Of a stretch of DNA of 64,000 nucleotides, positions 38,029 to 47,142 are shown piece by piece. Numbering within the stretch: position 1 is the stretch's first letter; each line of letters opens with the position of its first letter. Below the pieces are notes generated by a model. That model saw only the letters and a list, made by a program, of their open reading frames with translations, ran no database searches and was not told the origin of the DNA. The DNA comes from Bordetella parapertussis. Lineage in GTDB: Bacteria; Pseudomonadota; Gammaproteobacteria; Burkholderiales; Burkholderiaceae_A. The translations under genes and the position numbers were made by a program. The stretch covers positions 1-64,000 of the forward strand of contig CAMCRF010000004.1 in the NCBI GenBank assembly GCA_945877235.1, in the 5' to 3' direction.

Positions 38029-38867
38029 CCCGAGTTGCCGCGATCCAGATGGTGTCCACCGCCCATCCGCTCGACAACCTCGCACGCATGCGCCATTGGG
38101 TGGCGCGGGCTGCCCAAGAGGGCGCGCAGATGGTCGTCCTCCCCGAGTACTTCTGCCTGATGGGGCATCGAGACACCGACAAGCTGGCGATTGCGGAGCC
38201 CGCGTGGCAGGGCCCCCAAGACCCCGATATCAACCTGCAGCCCATGCAGGCTGAGCTCGTGCACGCAGCGCGAGCCTCTGGGGTTTGGCTGGTTGCTGGC
38301 ACTCTGCCCGTTCAGAGTGCCGACCCAGCCCGCGTTCTCAATACGATGATGGTTATTTCTCCTGCGGGACAATGGGTCTCACGCTACGACAAGCTGCATC
38401 TCTTTGCCTTTGATAATGGAGAGGAACGCTATGACGAGGCGCGCACCATCTCTCCGGGTGTTGCGCCCGTGGCCTGCGCGACCCCGGTGGGTCGAACAGC
38501 GCTCTCAGTCTGCTATGACATTCGATTCCCCGAGTTCTATCGCGCCTTGGGCCGGCCGTCCCCGCTTGACCTGATTGTGGTCTCCGCTGCATTCACATTC
38601 CCGACCGGTAAGGCCCACTGGGAGGTCTTGCTGCGAGCGCGGGCGATTGAAAACCAGTGTTGGCTGGTGGCCAGTGCACAGGGAGGCTTGCACGAGAACG
38701 GACGAAGAACGTGGGGACATTCGATGGTGATTAACCCCTGGGGAGATGTGGTTGCATCCCTTCCCGAGGGCGAGGGCATGGTGATCGCGGATATTGACCC
38801 TGCCCAGACACGCAAGGTTCGCCTAAACTTGCCTGCTCTCCAACACCAGATCGTCTCCCTGCCATGA
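38025..38867 (+). CDS. Carbon-nitrogen hydrolase (nitrilase family), Nit-like
   Basis: A 280-residue cytoplasmic amidase. The Glu-Lys-Cys triad is E41 (V-L-P-E-Y-F), K123 (Y-D-K-L-H-L-F) and C163 (S-V-C-Y-D-I-R-F-P-E-F). The whole pattern matches the Nit1/YafV-like branch, whose members hydrolyse deaminated glutathione or omega-amides. The yhdP-nit-tldD arrangement is widely conserved. It is linked to both neighbours by four-base ATGA overlaps. Confidence 0.9.
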   Translation: MTRVAAIQMVSTAHPLDNLARMRHWVARAAQEGAQMVVLPEYFCLMGHRDTDKLAIAEPAWQGPQDPDINLQPMQAELVHAARASGVWLVAGTLPVQSADPARVLNTMMVISPAGQWVSRYDKLHLFAFDNGEERYDEARTISPGVAPVACATPVGRTALSVCYDIRFPEFYRALGRPSPLDLIVVSAAFTFPTGKAHWEVLLRARAIENQCWLVASAQGGLHENGRRTWGHSMVINPWGDVVASLPEGEGMVIADIDPAQTRKVRLNLPALQHQIVSLP

Positions 38868-40360
38868 CGCCTTCTGACGCCGCTATCGTCTCGCTCTCTA
38901 CAGCCCATCGCCTCTTGCTTGAGCCCCATGGGCTCACCGAGCAGCACCTGCACCAGGCTGTTGCTGAGATCTTCGCCCATCGGGTGGACTATGCCGACCT
39001 CTACTTTCAGCTCACGCGCTCAGAGGCCTGGAGCCTTGATGAGGGCATGGTGAAGTCGGGCAGCTACGCACTCGACCAGGGCGTGGGTGTGCGAGCCATT
39101 GCAGGAGAAAAAACCGCCTTTGCGTACAGCGATACCCTGAGTCCCGAGGCGCTCATGGAGGCCGCGCACACCACGCGCAGCATCGCCCGATCGGGTGCGA
39201 GCAAGGCGAGGGTGCGGGTGGGCGAGCAGAGAGAGCGCATGGTCCGCGGACGCGAAGTGTTTGCACCCCCTGGGGCGCGCCCGCTCTACGGCAGCGAGGA
39301 TCCGCTCACGGTGCTCACGGCTCAGGAGAAGGTGGGCCTCCTCATGGAAGTCGAGCGCATCGCCCGGCGGCAGGATCCCCGGGTCTCACAGGTCATGGCC
39401 TCGCTCGCAGGCGAGCACGACGTGGTGCTGGTGTTTCGGTCCGATGGCCGCCTGGCTGCGGATGTGCGTCCCCTGGTGCGGCTCTCCGTGACAGTGATTG
39501 TGGAGTCCAATGGCCGAAGAGAGCAGGGCTCGAGCGGCGGGGGTGGTCGCACGAGTCTCTTAAGTTTCACGCCGGATCTTATCGAGTGGCATGCCAAGGA
39601 GGCTGTGCGTCAGGCCCTCATTAACCTGGATGCGCGCCCCGCGCCAGCCGGTGTGATGCCGGTGGTGTTGGGCTCGGGCTGGCCAGGTGTGCTGCTGCAT
39701 GAGGCGGTGGGCCATGGCCTTGAGGGTGACTTCAATCGAAAAGGGTCTTCAGCCTTTTCAGGGCGACTGGGTCAGCGCGTTGCGGCACCCGGCGTGACCG
39801 TCATCGACGATGGCACGCTGGCTGATCGGCGGGGGTCTCTGCATGTCGACGACGAGGGCAATGCCACCCAGCGCAACGTCCTGATTGAAGACGGCATCCT
39901 CTGCGGTTACCTGCAAGACAGCCACAACGCCCGACTCATGGGGGTGCCGGTGACCGGCAACGGACGCCGAGAGTCCTATGCCCACCTCACCATGCCCCGC
40001 ATGACCAACACCTTCATGCTCGCGGGAGACCGCAGTCCAGAGGAGATCGTGGCCTCTCTCGATCGTGGACTCTATGCGGTGAATTTTGGGGGCGGACAGG
40101 TCGACATCACCAGCGGCAAGTTTGTCTTTTCTGCCTCAGAGGCTTATTGGGTGGAGAACGGAAAGATTCAGTACCCGGTCAAGGGCGCAACCCTCATTGG
40201 AAATGGCCCCGACGCCTTGACCCGGGTGGCGCTCATTGGAAACGACATGGCGCTCGATCCGGGCATTGGGACGTGTGGAAAAGAAGGCCAGAGTGTGCCG
40301 GTCGGGGTGGGCCAGCCTACGCTCCGAATCGAGGGCCTGACAGTGGGTGGGACCGGCTAA
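38864..40360 (+). CDS. tldD: Metalloprotease TldD
   Basis: A 498-residue subunit of the TldD/TldE (PmbA) protease, which processes modified peptides and degrades unfolded peptides in the cytoplasm. The zinc motif is H-E-A-V-G-H-G-L-E-G-D near residue 285. The gly-rich G-G-G-Q-V-D-I-T-S-G near 410 and C-G-K-E-G-Q-S-V-P-V-G-V-G-Q-P near the end are family hallmarks. pmbA is not in the window. The ATG overlaps the amidase stop. Confidence 0.94.
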   Translation: MTPSDAAIVSLSTAHRLLLEPHGLTEQHLHQAVAEIFAHRVDYADLYFQLTRSEAWSLDEGMVKSGSYALDQGVGVRAIAGEKTAFAYSDTLSPEALMEAAHTTRSIARSGASKARVRVGEQRERMVRGREVFAPPGARPLYGSEDPLTVLTAQEKVGLLMEVERIARRQDPRVSQVMASLAGEHDVVLVFRSDGRLAADVRPLVRLSVTVIVESNGRREQGSSGGGGRTSLLSFTPDLIEWHAKEAVRQALINLDARPAPAGVMPVVLGSGWPGVLLHEAVGHGLEGDFNRKGSSAFSGRLGQRVAAPGVTVIDDGTLADRRGSLHVDDEGNATQRNVLIEDGILCGYLQDSHNARLMGVPVTGNGRRESYAHLTMPRMTNTFMLAGDRSPEEIVASLDRGLYAVNFGGGQVDITSGKFVFSASEAYWVENGKIQYPVKGATLIGNGPDALTRVALIGNDMALDPGIGTCGKEGQSVPVGVGQPTLRIEGLTVGGTG

Positions 40361-40363
40361 ACT
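40356..40363 (+). promoter_or_regulatory. Extended -10 (GCTAAACT) of aroG
   Basis: TAAACT at 40358-40363, with CTGACA at 40337-40342 as a good -35 over a short 15-base spacer. It overlaps the end of tldD and predicts a leader of about 33 bases. Confidence 0.45.
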
Positions 40364-40402
40364 AGAAGGCTCCTCAATTCCACACGCTGATCTCGCTGAA
40401 CC

Positions 40403-41479
40403 ATGCCTCAGACCTCCGACCTTCGCATCCGCGACCTCAAACCGCTGATCACGCCGCTGGCGTTGACAGCTGAATCTCCCATCACTGAGCCCATCGCTGA
40501 GCTGGTATCCGGCACGCGTACAGCCATTCATCGCATCCTGCACGACATGGATGACCGCATGCTGGTCATCATCGGGCCCTGCTCCATACATGACCCCAAG
40601 GCTGCCTATGAGTACGCAGAGCGGCTCAAGGCAGAACGGACGCGTTTCGCGAAAGACCTTGAGGTCGTGATGCGGGTCTACTTTGAGAAGCCGCGCACCA
40701 CCGTGGGCTGGAAGGGACTTATCAACGACCCTCACCTCGACAACTCCTTCGACATCAATTCGGGCTTGCGTCTGGGTCGAGAGGTGCTGCTCACCATCAA
40801 CGGCATGGGGGTACCCGCAGGGGTGGAGTATCTCGATGTCATCAGCCCGCAGTACGTGGCGGACCTGGTGTCTTGGGGTGCGATTGGCGCCCGAACCACC
40901 GAGTCACAGGTGCATCGAGAGCTCGCCTCCGGCCTGTCTTGCCCCGTCGGCTTCAAAAATGGAACCGACGGTAATCTCAAAATTGCCTTCGATGCCATCA
41001 AAGCCGCTTCGCACCCCCATCACTTTTTGTCCGTGACCCACGAGGGCAAGAGCGCTATTTTCTCAACCTCGGGCAACGAGGACTGCCATGTCATTCTGAG
41101 GGGCGGAAAGCAGCCCAACTACGATGCATCCAGTGTTCAGGCCGCCTGCCAGGACGCCTCGGCCGCTGGTCTGGCCTGTCGCCTGATGATTGACATGAGT
41201 CATGGCAATTCCAGTAAAAAGCCCGAGAACCAAGTGCCGGTATCACGCGAGGTGGCCGAGCAGGTCGCTGCCGGCGACCGCCGCATTTTTGGGGTGATGG
41301 TCGAGAGCCATCTCGTGCAAGGCCGTCAAGACCTCAAACCGGGCATGCGCCGCGAAGATCTGGTCTACGGCCAGAGCATTACCGATGGCTGTGTGGGCTG
41401 GGACGACAGCATTGGCATTCTGGAGACCTTGGCAGAAGCCGTGCGTGCCCGTCGCGTGCGGGCTGCACAGTCGAACTGA
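40403..41479 (+). CDS. aroG: 3-deoxy-7-phosphoheptulonate synthase, class I
   Basis: A 358-residue enzyme joining PEP and erythrose-4-phosphate, the entry step of the shikimate pathway. I-I-G-P-C-S-I-H-D near residue 56 holds the metal cysteine, K-P-R-T-T-V-G-W-K-G near 95 is the PEP site, and D-M-S-H-G-N-S near 268 holds the metal histidine. Which amino acid inhibits it cannot be told. There is no clear Shine-Dalgarno. Two bases separate its stop from that of the convergent adenosyltransferase. Confidence 0.95.
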   Translation: MPQTSDLRIRDLKPLITPLALTAESPITEPIAELVSGTRTAIHRILHDMDDRMLVIIGPCSIHDPKAAYEYAERLKAERTRFAKDLEVVMRVYFEKPRTTVGWKGLINDPHLDNSFDINSGLRLGREVLLTINGMGVPAGVEYLDVISPQYVADLVSWGAIGARTTESQVHRELASGLSCPVGFKNGTDGNLKIAFDAIKAASHPHHFLSVTHEGKSAIFSTSGNEDCHVILRGGKQPNYDASSVQAACQDASAAGLACRLMIDMSHGNSSKKPENQVPVSREVAEQVAAGDRRIFGVMVESHLVQGRQDLKPGMRREDLVYGQSITDGCVGWDDSIGILETLAEAVRARRVRAAQSN

Positions 41480-41481
41480 AT

Positions 41482-42066
41482 TTAGTCTGTTTGCCGGACC
41501 TGGCTGCCCCGCCAGAGCGCCTCTTCGGTTGCTGTGGCGCTGGCCAGAGACCGCCCAGCAACAAACAGAAAGTCTGAGAGCCGGTTCAGGTACTGCATGC
41601 CCGCCTCGAGTCCGGGCTCGCCTTCGGCGAGGGCCACCCAATGTCGCTCGGCTCGTCGTGCGACCGTGCGGGCAAGGTGTGCAATGGAAATGAGATGGCT
41701 TCCTCCAGGCAATACAAACTCTCGCAAGGGAGGTAGTTGGGCATTCAGCCGCTCAATGGCCGCATCGAGTGCGGCAAGCCGCTCACTCCGAAGCAGCGAC
41801 TGCCCGGGCAGGCTCAGGGACCCGCCCAGGTCAAAGAGATCTTGCTGAATGGCCTGGAGTAGCGACTCGATTTCATGGGCGGGTTCGCGCAATGGCCCGT
41901 AGGCGCGAAGGTCGGCCAGTAAGAGCCCAATCCAGCTGTTGAGTTCGTCGACATCTCCCATGACCTCGATGCGAGGGTGATGTTTCGGAAGTCGGCTGCC
42001 GTCGGCAAGTCCGGTCTGGCCTTGGTCCCCTGTGCGGGTCACGATGCGAGTGAGTCTGTCGGTCAT
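41482..42066 (-). CDS. Cob(I)alamin adenosyltransferase, PduO type
   Basis: A 194-residue enzyme that transfers adenosyl from ATP to Co(I)rrinoid to make adenosylcobalamin. T-R-T-G-D-Q-G-Q-T-G-L at residue 10 forms the ATP loop, and G-D-V-D-E-L-N-S-W-I-G near 37, F-V-L-P-G-G-S near 118 and R-T-V-A-R-R-A-E-R near 132 are the family's other motifs. The ATG at 42066 lies six bases after TAGTAT, so the mRNA should be leaderless. It is divergent from glcD over 53 bases. Confidence 0.93.
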   Translation of the reverse strand: MTDRLTRIVTRTGDQGQTGLADGSRLPKHHPRIEVMGDVDELNSWIGLLLADLRAYGPLREPAHEIESLLQAIQQDLFDLGGSLSLPGQSLLRSERLAALDAAIERLNAQLPPLREFVLPGGSHLISIAHLARTVARRAERHWVALAEGEPGLEAGMQYLNRLSDFLFVAGRSLASATATEEALWRGSQVRQTD

Positions 42067-42072
42067 GTGGGG

Positions 42073-42078
42073 ATACTA
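42073..42078 (-). promoter_or_regulatory. -10 element (TAGTAT) of the adenosyltransferase gene
   Basis: TAGTAT on the minus strand is followed by six bases and the ATG. TTGAAG fifteen bases upstream (42099-42094) is a plausible -35. Confidence 0.5.
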
Positions 42079-42105
42079 CCTGCCCTGGCCAGACTTCAAG
42101 TCCAC

Positions 42106-42111
42106 TACACT
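42106..42111 (+). promoter_or_regulatory. -10 element (TACACT) of glcDEF
   Basis: TACACT is followed by eight bases and the ATG at 42120, giving a UTR of two bases or none. The -35 is weak and lies between the two divergent start regions. Confidence 0.45.
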
Positions 42112-42119
42112 CTGTGGAT

Positions 42120-43643
42120 ATGAATGCGCCCGTGTCACTCCCGCTTGGAGAGCTTCGGTTCTCAGACATCACTTCAGAAATGCCGCAGGACAAGCGAGCC
42201 GCTTTCCTGGCTGATCTGAGCAGGCTGCTGCCAGCCGACGCGCTACTCACCAGCCTTGAGGCGCGCAAACCCTACGAGTGCGACGGCCTCTCCGGCTACA
42301 GACATGTGCCGGCTGCCGTTGCACTGCCCCATACCGAGGCCCAAGCGGCCTCTGTTCTCAAGTGCTGCCGCGACCATGATGTCCCGGTGGTCGCCCGAGG
42401 GGCGGGAACGGGGCTCTCGGGCGGCGCAACACCGCATCGAGGCGGGCTGGTCCTGAGCCTTGCCAGGCTCTCCCGTATCCTCGCCATTGACCCGCTTGCC
42501 CGCACGGCCAGGGTTCAGCCCGGTGTGCGCAACCTCGCAATCAGTGAGGCGGCTGCGCCCTTTGGGCTCTACTACGCGCCAGACCCCTCCTCCCAAATTG
42601 CTTGCACGATCGGTGGCAATGTTGCCGAGAACTCGGGCGGCGTGCACTGCCTGAAATATGGACTCACGATTCACAACGTCCTTCGTGTGCGGGGTCTCAC
42701 CATCGATGGCGAGGTCATCGAATTCGGCAGTGAGGCGTTTGACACCCCTGGATATGACTTGCTGGCATTGGCCATTGGGTCTGAAGGCATGCTCGCAGTC
42801 ACGACCGAAGTTACTGTGCGACTGGTGCCAAAGCCCCAGCTTGCTCGCGTCATCATGGCCTCCTTCGACGACGTGGAGAAGGCGGGGCGAGCGGTTGCCG
42901 ATCTGATCGCAGCCGGCATCATTCCGGCGGGCCTCGAAATGATGGACCGAGGCATGACTCAGGCCGTCGAGGAGTTCGTGCATGCCGGCTACGACACCCA
43001 GGCGGCCGCCATTCTACTTTGTGAATCCGATGGCACCCCCGAAGAGGTGGCTGAAGAGATTGACCACATGCAGACGGTGCTGCGCCAGAGTGGAGCAATT
43101 GACTTGCGGGTCTCCGAGAGTGAGGCCGAGCGGCTTCGATTCTGGTCGGGACGCAAGAACGCATTCCCGGCATCGGGGCGCATTTCGCCGGACTACTACT
43201 GCATCGACGGCACCATTCCCAGGCGCAAGCTCGGCGACATGCTCAACCGCATCGCAGCGCTTGAGCAGAAGTACGGGCTTCGCTGCCTGAATGTGTTTCA
43301 TGCAGGTGATGGAAACCTGCACCCACTCATTCTTTTCGATGCCAGCCAGCCCGGACAGTTCGAGACCACCGAGCAGTTTGGCGCTGAGATTCTCGAGATC
43401 TGTGTCTCGTTTGGCGGCACCGTCACGGGAGAACATGGCGTAGGCATCGAGAAGATCGGCAGCATGTGCAGCCAGTTCTCGCCGGCCGAGCTCAGCAGCT
43501 TCTTTGCAGTCAAGCGCGCGTTCGACCCGAAGGGGCTCTTGAATCCGGGCAAGGCCATTCCGACGCTCACCCGGTGTGCAGAAATGGGGCGCATGCATGT
43601 GCACGCAGGTGTGTTGCGCTTTCCTGATCTGCCGAGGTTCTAG
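42120..43643 (+). CDS. glcD: Glycolate oxidase, FAD subunit GlcD
   Basis: A 507-residue FAD-linked oxidase of the VAO/PCMH fold. The flavin-binding half has V-A-R-G-A-G-T-G-L-S-G-G-A near residue 90 and C-T-I-G-G-N-V-A-E-N-S-G-G near 162. The C-terminal FAD-oxidase domain ends with H-A-G-D-G-N-L-H-P near 395 and G-E-H-G-V-G-I-E-K near 438. With GlcE and GlcF it oxidises glycolate to glyoxylate and passes electrons to the quinone pool. ATG 42120 is preferred to GTG 42114 on promoter spacing; both are possible. Confidence 0.94.
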   Translation: MNAPVSLPLGELRFSDITSEMPQDKRAAFLADLSRLLPADALLTSLEARKPYECDGLSGYRHVPAAVALPHTEAQAASVLKCCRDHDVPVVARGAGTGLSGGATPHRGGLVLSLARLSRILAIDPLARTARVQPGVRNLAISEAAAPFGLYYAPDPSSQIACTIGGNVAENSGGVHCLKYGLTIHNVLRVRGLTIDGEVIEFGSEAFDTPGYDLLALAIGSEGMLAVTTEVTVRLVPKPQLARVIMASFDDVEKAGRAVADLIAAGIIPAGLEMMDRGMTQAVEEFVHAGYDTQAAAILLCESDGTPEEVAEEIDHMQTVLRQSGAIDLRVSESEAERLRFWSGRKNAFPASGRISPDYYCIDGTIPRRKLGDMLNRIAALEQKYGLRCLNVFHAGDGNLHPLILFDASQPGQFETTEQFGAEILEICVSFGGTVTGEHGVGIEKIGSMCSQFSPAELSSFFAVKRAFDPKGLLNPGKAIPTLTRCAEMGRMHVHAGVLRFPDLPRF

Positions 43644-44776
43644 TGTCCACGCCGCAGCAATGGCTCTCGCAGGCGCAGCTCCTCCTTCAGGAGGCCCGCA
43701 GCCAATCGAAGCCGGTTTTCATTGAGGGCCATGGTTCAAAGGCGTTTTACGGAAACGCAAGGCCTGCTCAGGGACTGCGACTCTCAACCTTGGACTACGC
43801 CGGCATCGTGAATTACGACCCCACCGAACTCGTGGTTGTAGCCCGTGCGGGCACGCCAATCGTCGCGCTTGAGGCAGCCCTGGCCGAGGAAGGGCAGGGT
43901 TTGGCATTTGAGCCTCCCCGGTTCGGACCAGACCGCCGAGGCACCGTGGGGGGCATGGTGGCTACTGGCCTCTCGGGTCCGGCCCGTCTCTCTGCAGGGA
44001 GCTGTCGTGATGCACTCTTGGGCATGACCCTGCTCAACAGCAGCGGAGAGTGTCTGCGCTTTGGCGGTACGGTCATGAAGAATGTCGCTGGCTATGACAT
44101 GACGCGACTCCATGCAGGGGCGCTTGGGACGTTGGGCATCCTGCTCGATGTAGCGATCAAAGTCCTTCCAAGGCCCACCAGCAGCCTCACATTGAGCATG
44201 TCGATGGACCAAGCCTCGGCGCTATCGCAGACATCTGCCTGGCTGGCTCAACCACTGCCCATTGCGGCGACTGCCTGGCTGCCGGATGCAGGGCTGGTCT
44301 TGCGGCTGTCCGGTGCACGGGCGGCGGTCGAGTCCGCTGCAGATCGGTTCGAGCGAGAACTGGGCCGTTCGCGCGTTCGGCGCTGGAGTGACCCCGAGGC
44401 ACTCTCGTTCTGGGATGGTCTGAGAGATCAGACCCATCCGTTCTTTACCCGTATGCCTGCAGGCCAGAGCCTCTGGCGGGTCTCCCTTGCCCCAACCAGC
44501 CCGGCGCTCTCCATTGGGGATGGGTCGCAGGGCACTGACACGCTCATTGAGTGGGGTGGTGGTCAGCGGTGGTTCTGGTCAGACGCCGAGGCCGATGTGA
44601 TCCGGCAGGCTGCGCTGGCGCAGGGTGGACATGCCACTCGGTTTCGAGGCGCAGGGCCGCAGAAAGACGCGTTTACGCCCTTGTCTAACATCCTGCACGA
44701 CATCCATGGGCGGCTCAAGGCTGAGCTTGACCCACATGGACTCTTAGAGCCTGGTCGGCTTTATCAGGGGATCTAG
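43643..44776 (+). CDS. glcE: Glycolate oxidase, FAD-binding subunit GlcE
   Basis: A 377-residue partner of GlcD that keeps only the FAD-binding half. V-V-A-R-A-G-T-P-I-V-A-L near residue 65, G-T-V-G-G-M-V-A-T-G-L-S-G-P near 100 and K-N-V-A-G-Y-D-M-T-R-L near 147 are the GlcE motifs. The GTG start shares one base with the glcD stop (TAGTG). Confidence 0.93.
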   Translation: MSTPQQWLSQAQLLLQEARSQSKPVFIEGHGSKAFYGNARPAQGLRLSTLDYAGIVNYDPTELVVVARAGTPIVALEAALAEEGQGLAFEPPRFGPDRRGTVGGMVATGLSGPARLSAGSCRDALLGMTLLNSSGECLRFGGTVMKNVAGYDMTRLHAGALGTLGILLDVAIKVLPRPTSSLTLSMSMDQASALSQTSAWLAQPLPIAATAWLPDAGLVLRLSGARAAVESAADRFERELGRSRVRRWSDPEALSFWDGLRDQTHPFFTRMPAGQSLWRVSLAPTSPALSIGDGSQGTDTLIEWGGGQRWFWSDAEADVIRQAALAQGGHATRFRGAGPQKDAFTPLSNILHDIHGRLKAELDPHGLLEPGRLYQGI

Positions 44777-44777
44777 G

Positions 44778-46055
44778 ATGGACACGCAGCTCGCACCGTT
44801 TATGCAGAACACACCTGAAGGCGAGGCCGCGGCAGAGATTCTTGGCCGCTGTGTGCATTGTGGCTTTTGTACTGCAACCTGCCCGACCTACCAGCTGCTT
44901 GGCGATGAGCTCGATGGCCCGCGCGGCCGTATCTACCTCATGAAACAAATGTTTGAAGGCGCAGAGGTAGGCCAGGAAACACTGACCCACCTCGACCGTT
45001 GCCTCACCTGCCGCAGCTGTGAAACGACCTGCCCGTCGGGTGTCGAGTATGGGCGTTTGGTTGATATCGGCCGATCCGTGGCGCAACAGCGTATTGAGAG
45101 ACCTCTCGGGCAGAAGCTGCTGCGAGGCCTTCTGCGCGAGGGCCTGAACTCGCCGCTCTTTGCGCCAGCCATGACCGTGGGCCGCTCTGTGCGAGGGCTG
45201 TTGCCTGCGGCGCTGAAGGAAAAAATCCCCCAGGGAAGGCCGGCAGGGCCAGGCGTTCGAGCGCGTCACGACCGACGGCTCATTCTCCCATCGGGGTGTG
45301 TCCAGCCGTCGATGCTCCCGGGCATCGATGGCGCAACCCAACGGGTCATGGATCAGGTGGGTTTCTCCGCAGCAGAGCTGCCGGGCCAGCCAGCTTCTCG
45401 CTGCTGTGGGGCCATTCGTCAGCACCTCTCCGACCCGCAGGGTGCGCTGAGCCAGGTCAAGCAGAATGTTGATGCCTGGTACCCCTTGCTCGCCAGTGGA
45501 GCGGCTGAAGGCATTCTGTTGAATGCCTCGGGCTGTGCTGTCATGGTGAAGGATTACGGGCATTTATTGGCCTCGGACCCCGAGTATGCCGAGCGGGCAG
45601 CCCGTGTGAGTGCAAGTGCCATGGATCCGATCGAGTGGCTAGAGCCGCTGTTGCCCCAGATTCAACAGCTCTTGGCGCAGCTCAATCGTGACCAGCTCAC
45701 CGAGGATCAAGCGCGGTTGGTTTACCACGCACCCTGCACCCAACAGCATGGCCTCAAGCTGCGTGGCACCGTCGAGCGATTCCTCACTGCACTTGGTGCG
45801 CGGTTGCAGCCGGTTGCCGACGCCCACCTCTGCTGCGGCTCCGCGGGTACCTATTCCGTGCTGCAGCCCGAGCTTTCACACGCCCTGCGCACACGCAAAC
45901 TCCAAGCGCTCGAGGCACAGGCCCCCATCTGCATTCTCTCGGCCAATGTGGGCTGTATCACCCACCTCGCAGCTGCAGCGGGCCGCCCCGTGTTGCACTG
46001 GATCGAGTGGCTCGACGACCGTCTCTCCGGTCGACTCAACAGCCCGCAGGGGTGA
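44778..46055 (+). CDS. glcF: Glycolate oxidase, iron-sulfur subunit GlcF
   Basis: A 425-residue subunit with two 4Fe-4S clusters: C25/C28/C31/C35 and C75/C78/C81/C85. Two CCG domains follow, with C-C-G-A-I near 215 and C-C-G-S-A-G near 355, as in heterodisulfide-reductase-like proteins. It relays electrons from GlcD/E to the membrane. It starts one base after glcE. Its final 20 bases are antisense to anmK. Confidence 0.95.
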   Translation: MDTQLAPFMQNTPEGEAAAEILGRCVHCGFCTATCPTYQLLGDELDGPRGRIYLMKQMFEGAEVGQETLTHLDRCLTCRSCETTCPSGVEYGRLVDIGRSVAQQRIERPLGQKLLRGLLREGLNSPLFAPAMTVGRSVRGLLPAALKEKIPQGRPAGPGVRARHDRRLILPSGCVQPSMLPGIDGATQRVMDQVGFSAAELPGQPASRCCGAIRQHLSDPQGALSQVKQNVDAWYPLLASGAAEGILLNASGCAVMVKDYGHLLASDPEYAERAARVSASAMDPIEWLEPLLPQIQQLLAQLNRDQLTEDQARLVYHAPCTQQHGLKLRGTVERFLTALGARLQPVADAHLCCGSAGTYSVLQPELSHALRTRKLQALEAQAPICILSANVGCITHLAAAAGRPVLHWIEWLDDRLSGRLNSPQG

Positions 46056-47142
46056 TGCTCCCGAGCACGCGTGGGCCGCGTGCACCCGTCACGGCGGGGT
46101 GATTGCCAGCCCGACCGAGCAGGCACTGCCCCGCAAGCCATGCAAACGCGCCAGCCTCCACATCGTCGGCAGGCCAGCCTAAAGCCTCTGTGGTCATGAC
46201 CGCACATCCGCGCGGTTTGAGTGTTGACTCGAGTGCTCGGATCAAGGCTGTGTTTCGCACCCCGCCGCCGCAGAGGTAGAGGGCGTGGAGGTCTTCGGGC
46301 AGTTGGGCGATTACGCTCTGCACCGTGAGCGCAAGCAACGTGGCTTGCACAACGGCTGGTGTGGGGGCAGGACGATACGTCTGGCTGTGTGCATGCAGGT
46401 GTCGCTCAAGCCACTCCAGTGAGAAGTCATCGCGCCCCGTGCTCTTTGGCCCAGCGGTAGTGAAAAAGGGATCAGAGAGCAGCCGACGAAGCAGCCCCTC
46501 ATCGGGGGCCGCAGAGCATGCCCAAGCCCCCTCGGCATCAAACGGCTGGTTTAGGTGCCTCTGGCACCAGAGGTCCATAAGTGTATTGGCGGGGCCGGTG
46601 TCAAAACCACGCACCGAATCCCCGTGAATCAGGCTTACATTCGCAATACCACCCAGGTTAAGGACCGCTACCGGGCCGCAGTGCCGACCGGCCAACAACG
46701 CCGCATGAAAAGGCGGAACCAGGGGTGCGCCCTGTCCGCCTGCGGCGAGGTCACGGCTTCTAAAATCGTGGACAACATCGAGCATGAGCAGCTCAGCCAG
46801 CACGGCAGGCGCAGCAAGCTGAAGACTCAGACCCTCACTGGGCCAATGACGTACGGTCTGTCCATGAATACCAACGGCGCGAATGGCGCTCGGGCTGGCC
46901 GCTCGCAGACGCTCGACGACGGGGGCAATGGCCCTCATCAGGGACTGACTGGCGGTGGCGACTTGCAGCAGCGGGTCTGATTCCCATTGACTGGTCTGAA
47001 TGCGGCTGAGCTGATCGCGCAGTGGCTGGGGCATGTCTGCATGCGCACTCTCGATACGCCGCGGTGTGAGTTGGGAGAGGTCAACCAGGCAGGCGTCGAT
47101 GCCGTCCATCGAGGTCCCGGTCATGACCCCAATGATGAGCAT
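46036..47142 (-). CDS. anmK: Anhydro-N-acetylmuramic acid kinase
   Basis: A 368-residue enzyme that opens and phosphorylates anhydro-MurNAc in cell-wall recycling. G-V-M-T-G-T-S-M-D-G-I-D at the N-terminus, G-H-G-Q-T-V-R-H type residues (here I-H-G-Q-T-V-R-H) near 92, N-L-G-G-I-A-N-V near 160 and D-T-G-P-A-N-T near 180 are the AnmK signatures. C-G-G-G-V-R-N near 295 follows. The ATG shares a base with the stop of the M23 gene (TAATG). Confidence 0.95.
   Translation of the reverse strand: MLIIGVMTGTSMDGIDACLVDLSQLTPRRIESAHADMPQPLRDQLSRIQTSQWESDPLLQVATASQSLMRAIAPVVERLRAASPSAIRAVGIHGQTVRHWPSEGLSLQLAAPAVLAELLMLDVVHDFRSRDLAAGGQGAPLVPPFHAALLAGRHCGPVAVLNLGGIANVSLIHGDSVRGFDTGPANTLMDLWCQRHLNQPFDAEGAWACSAAPDEGLLRRLLSDPFFTTAGPKSTGRDDFSLEWLERHLHAHSQTYRPAPTPAVVQATLLALTVQSVIAQLPEDLHALYLCGGGVRNTALIRALESTLKPRGCAVMTTEALGWPADDVEAGAFAWLAGQCLLGRAGNHPAVTGARGPRVLGSITPAGC

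Noticed and set aside
44715..45563. 282-codon minus-strand frame opposite glcF
   Set aside because: glcF carries two intact 4Fe-4S motifs; the antisense frame is a shadow.
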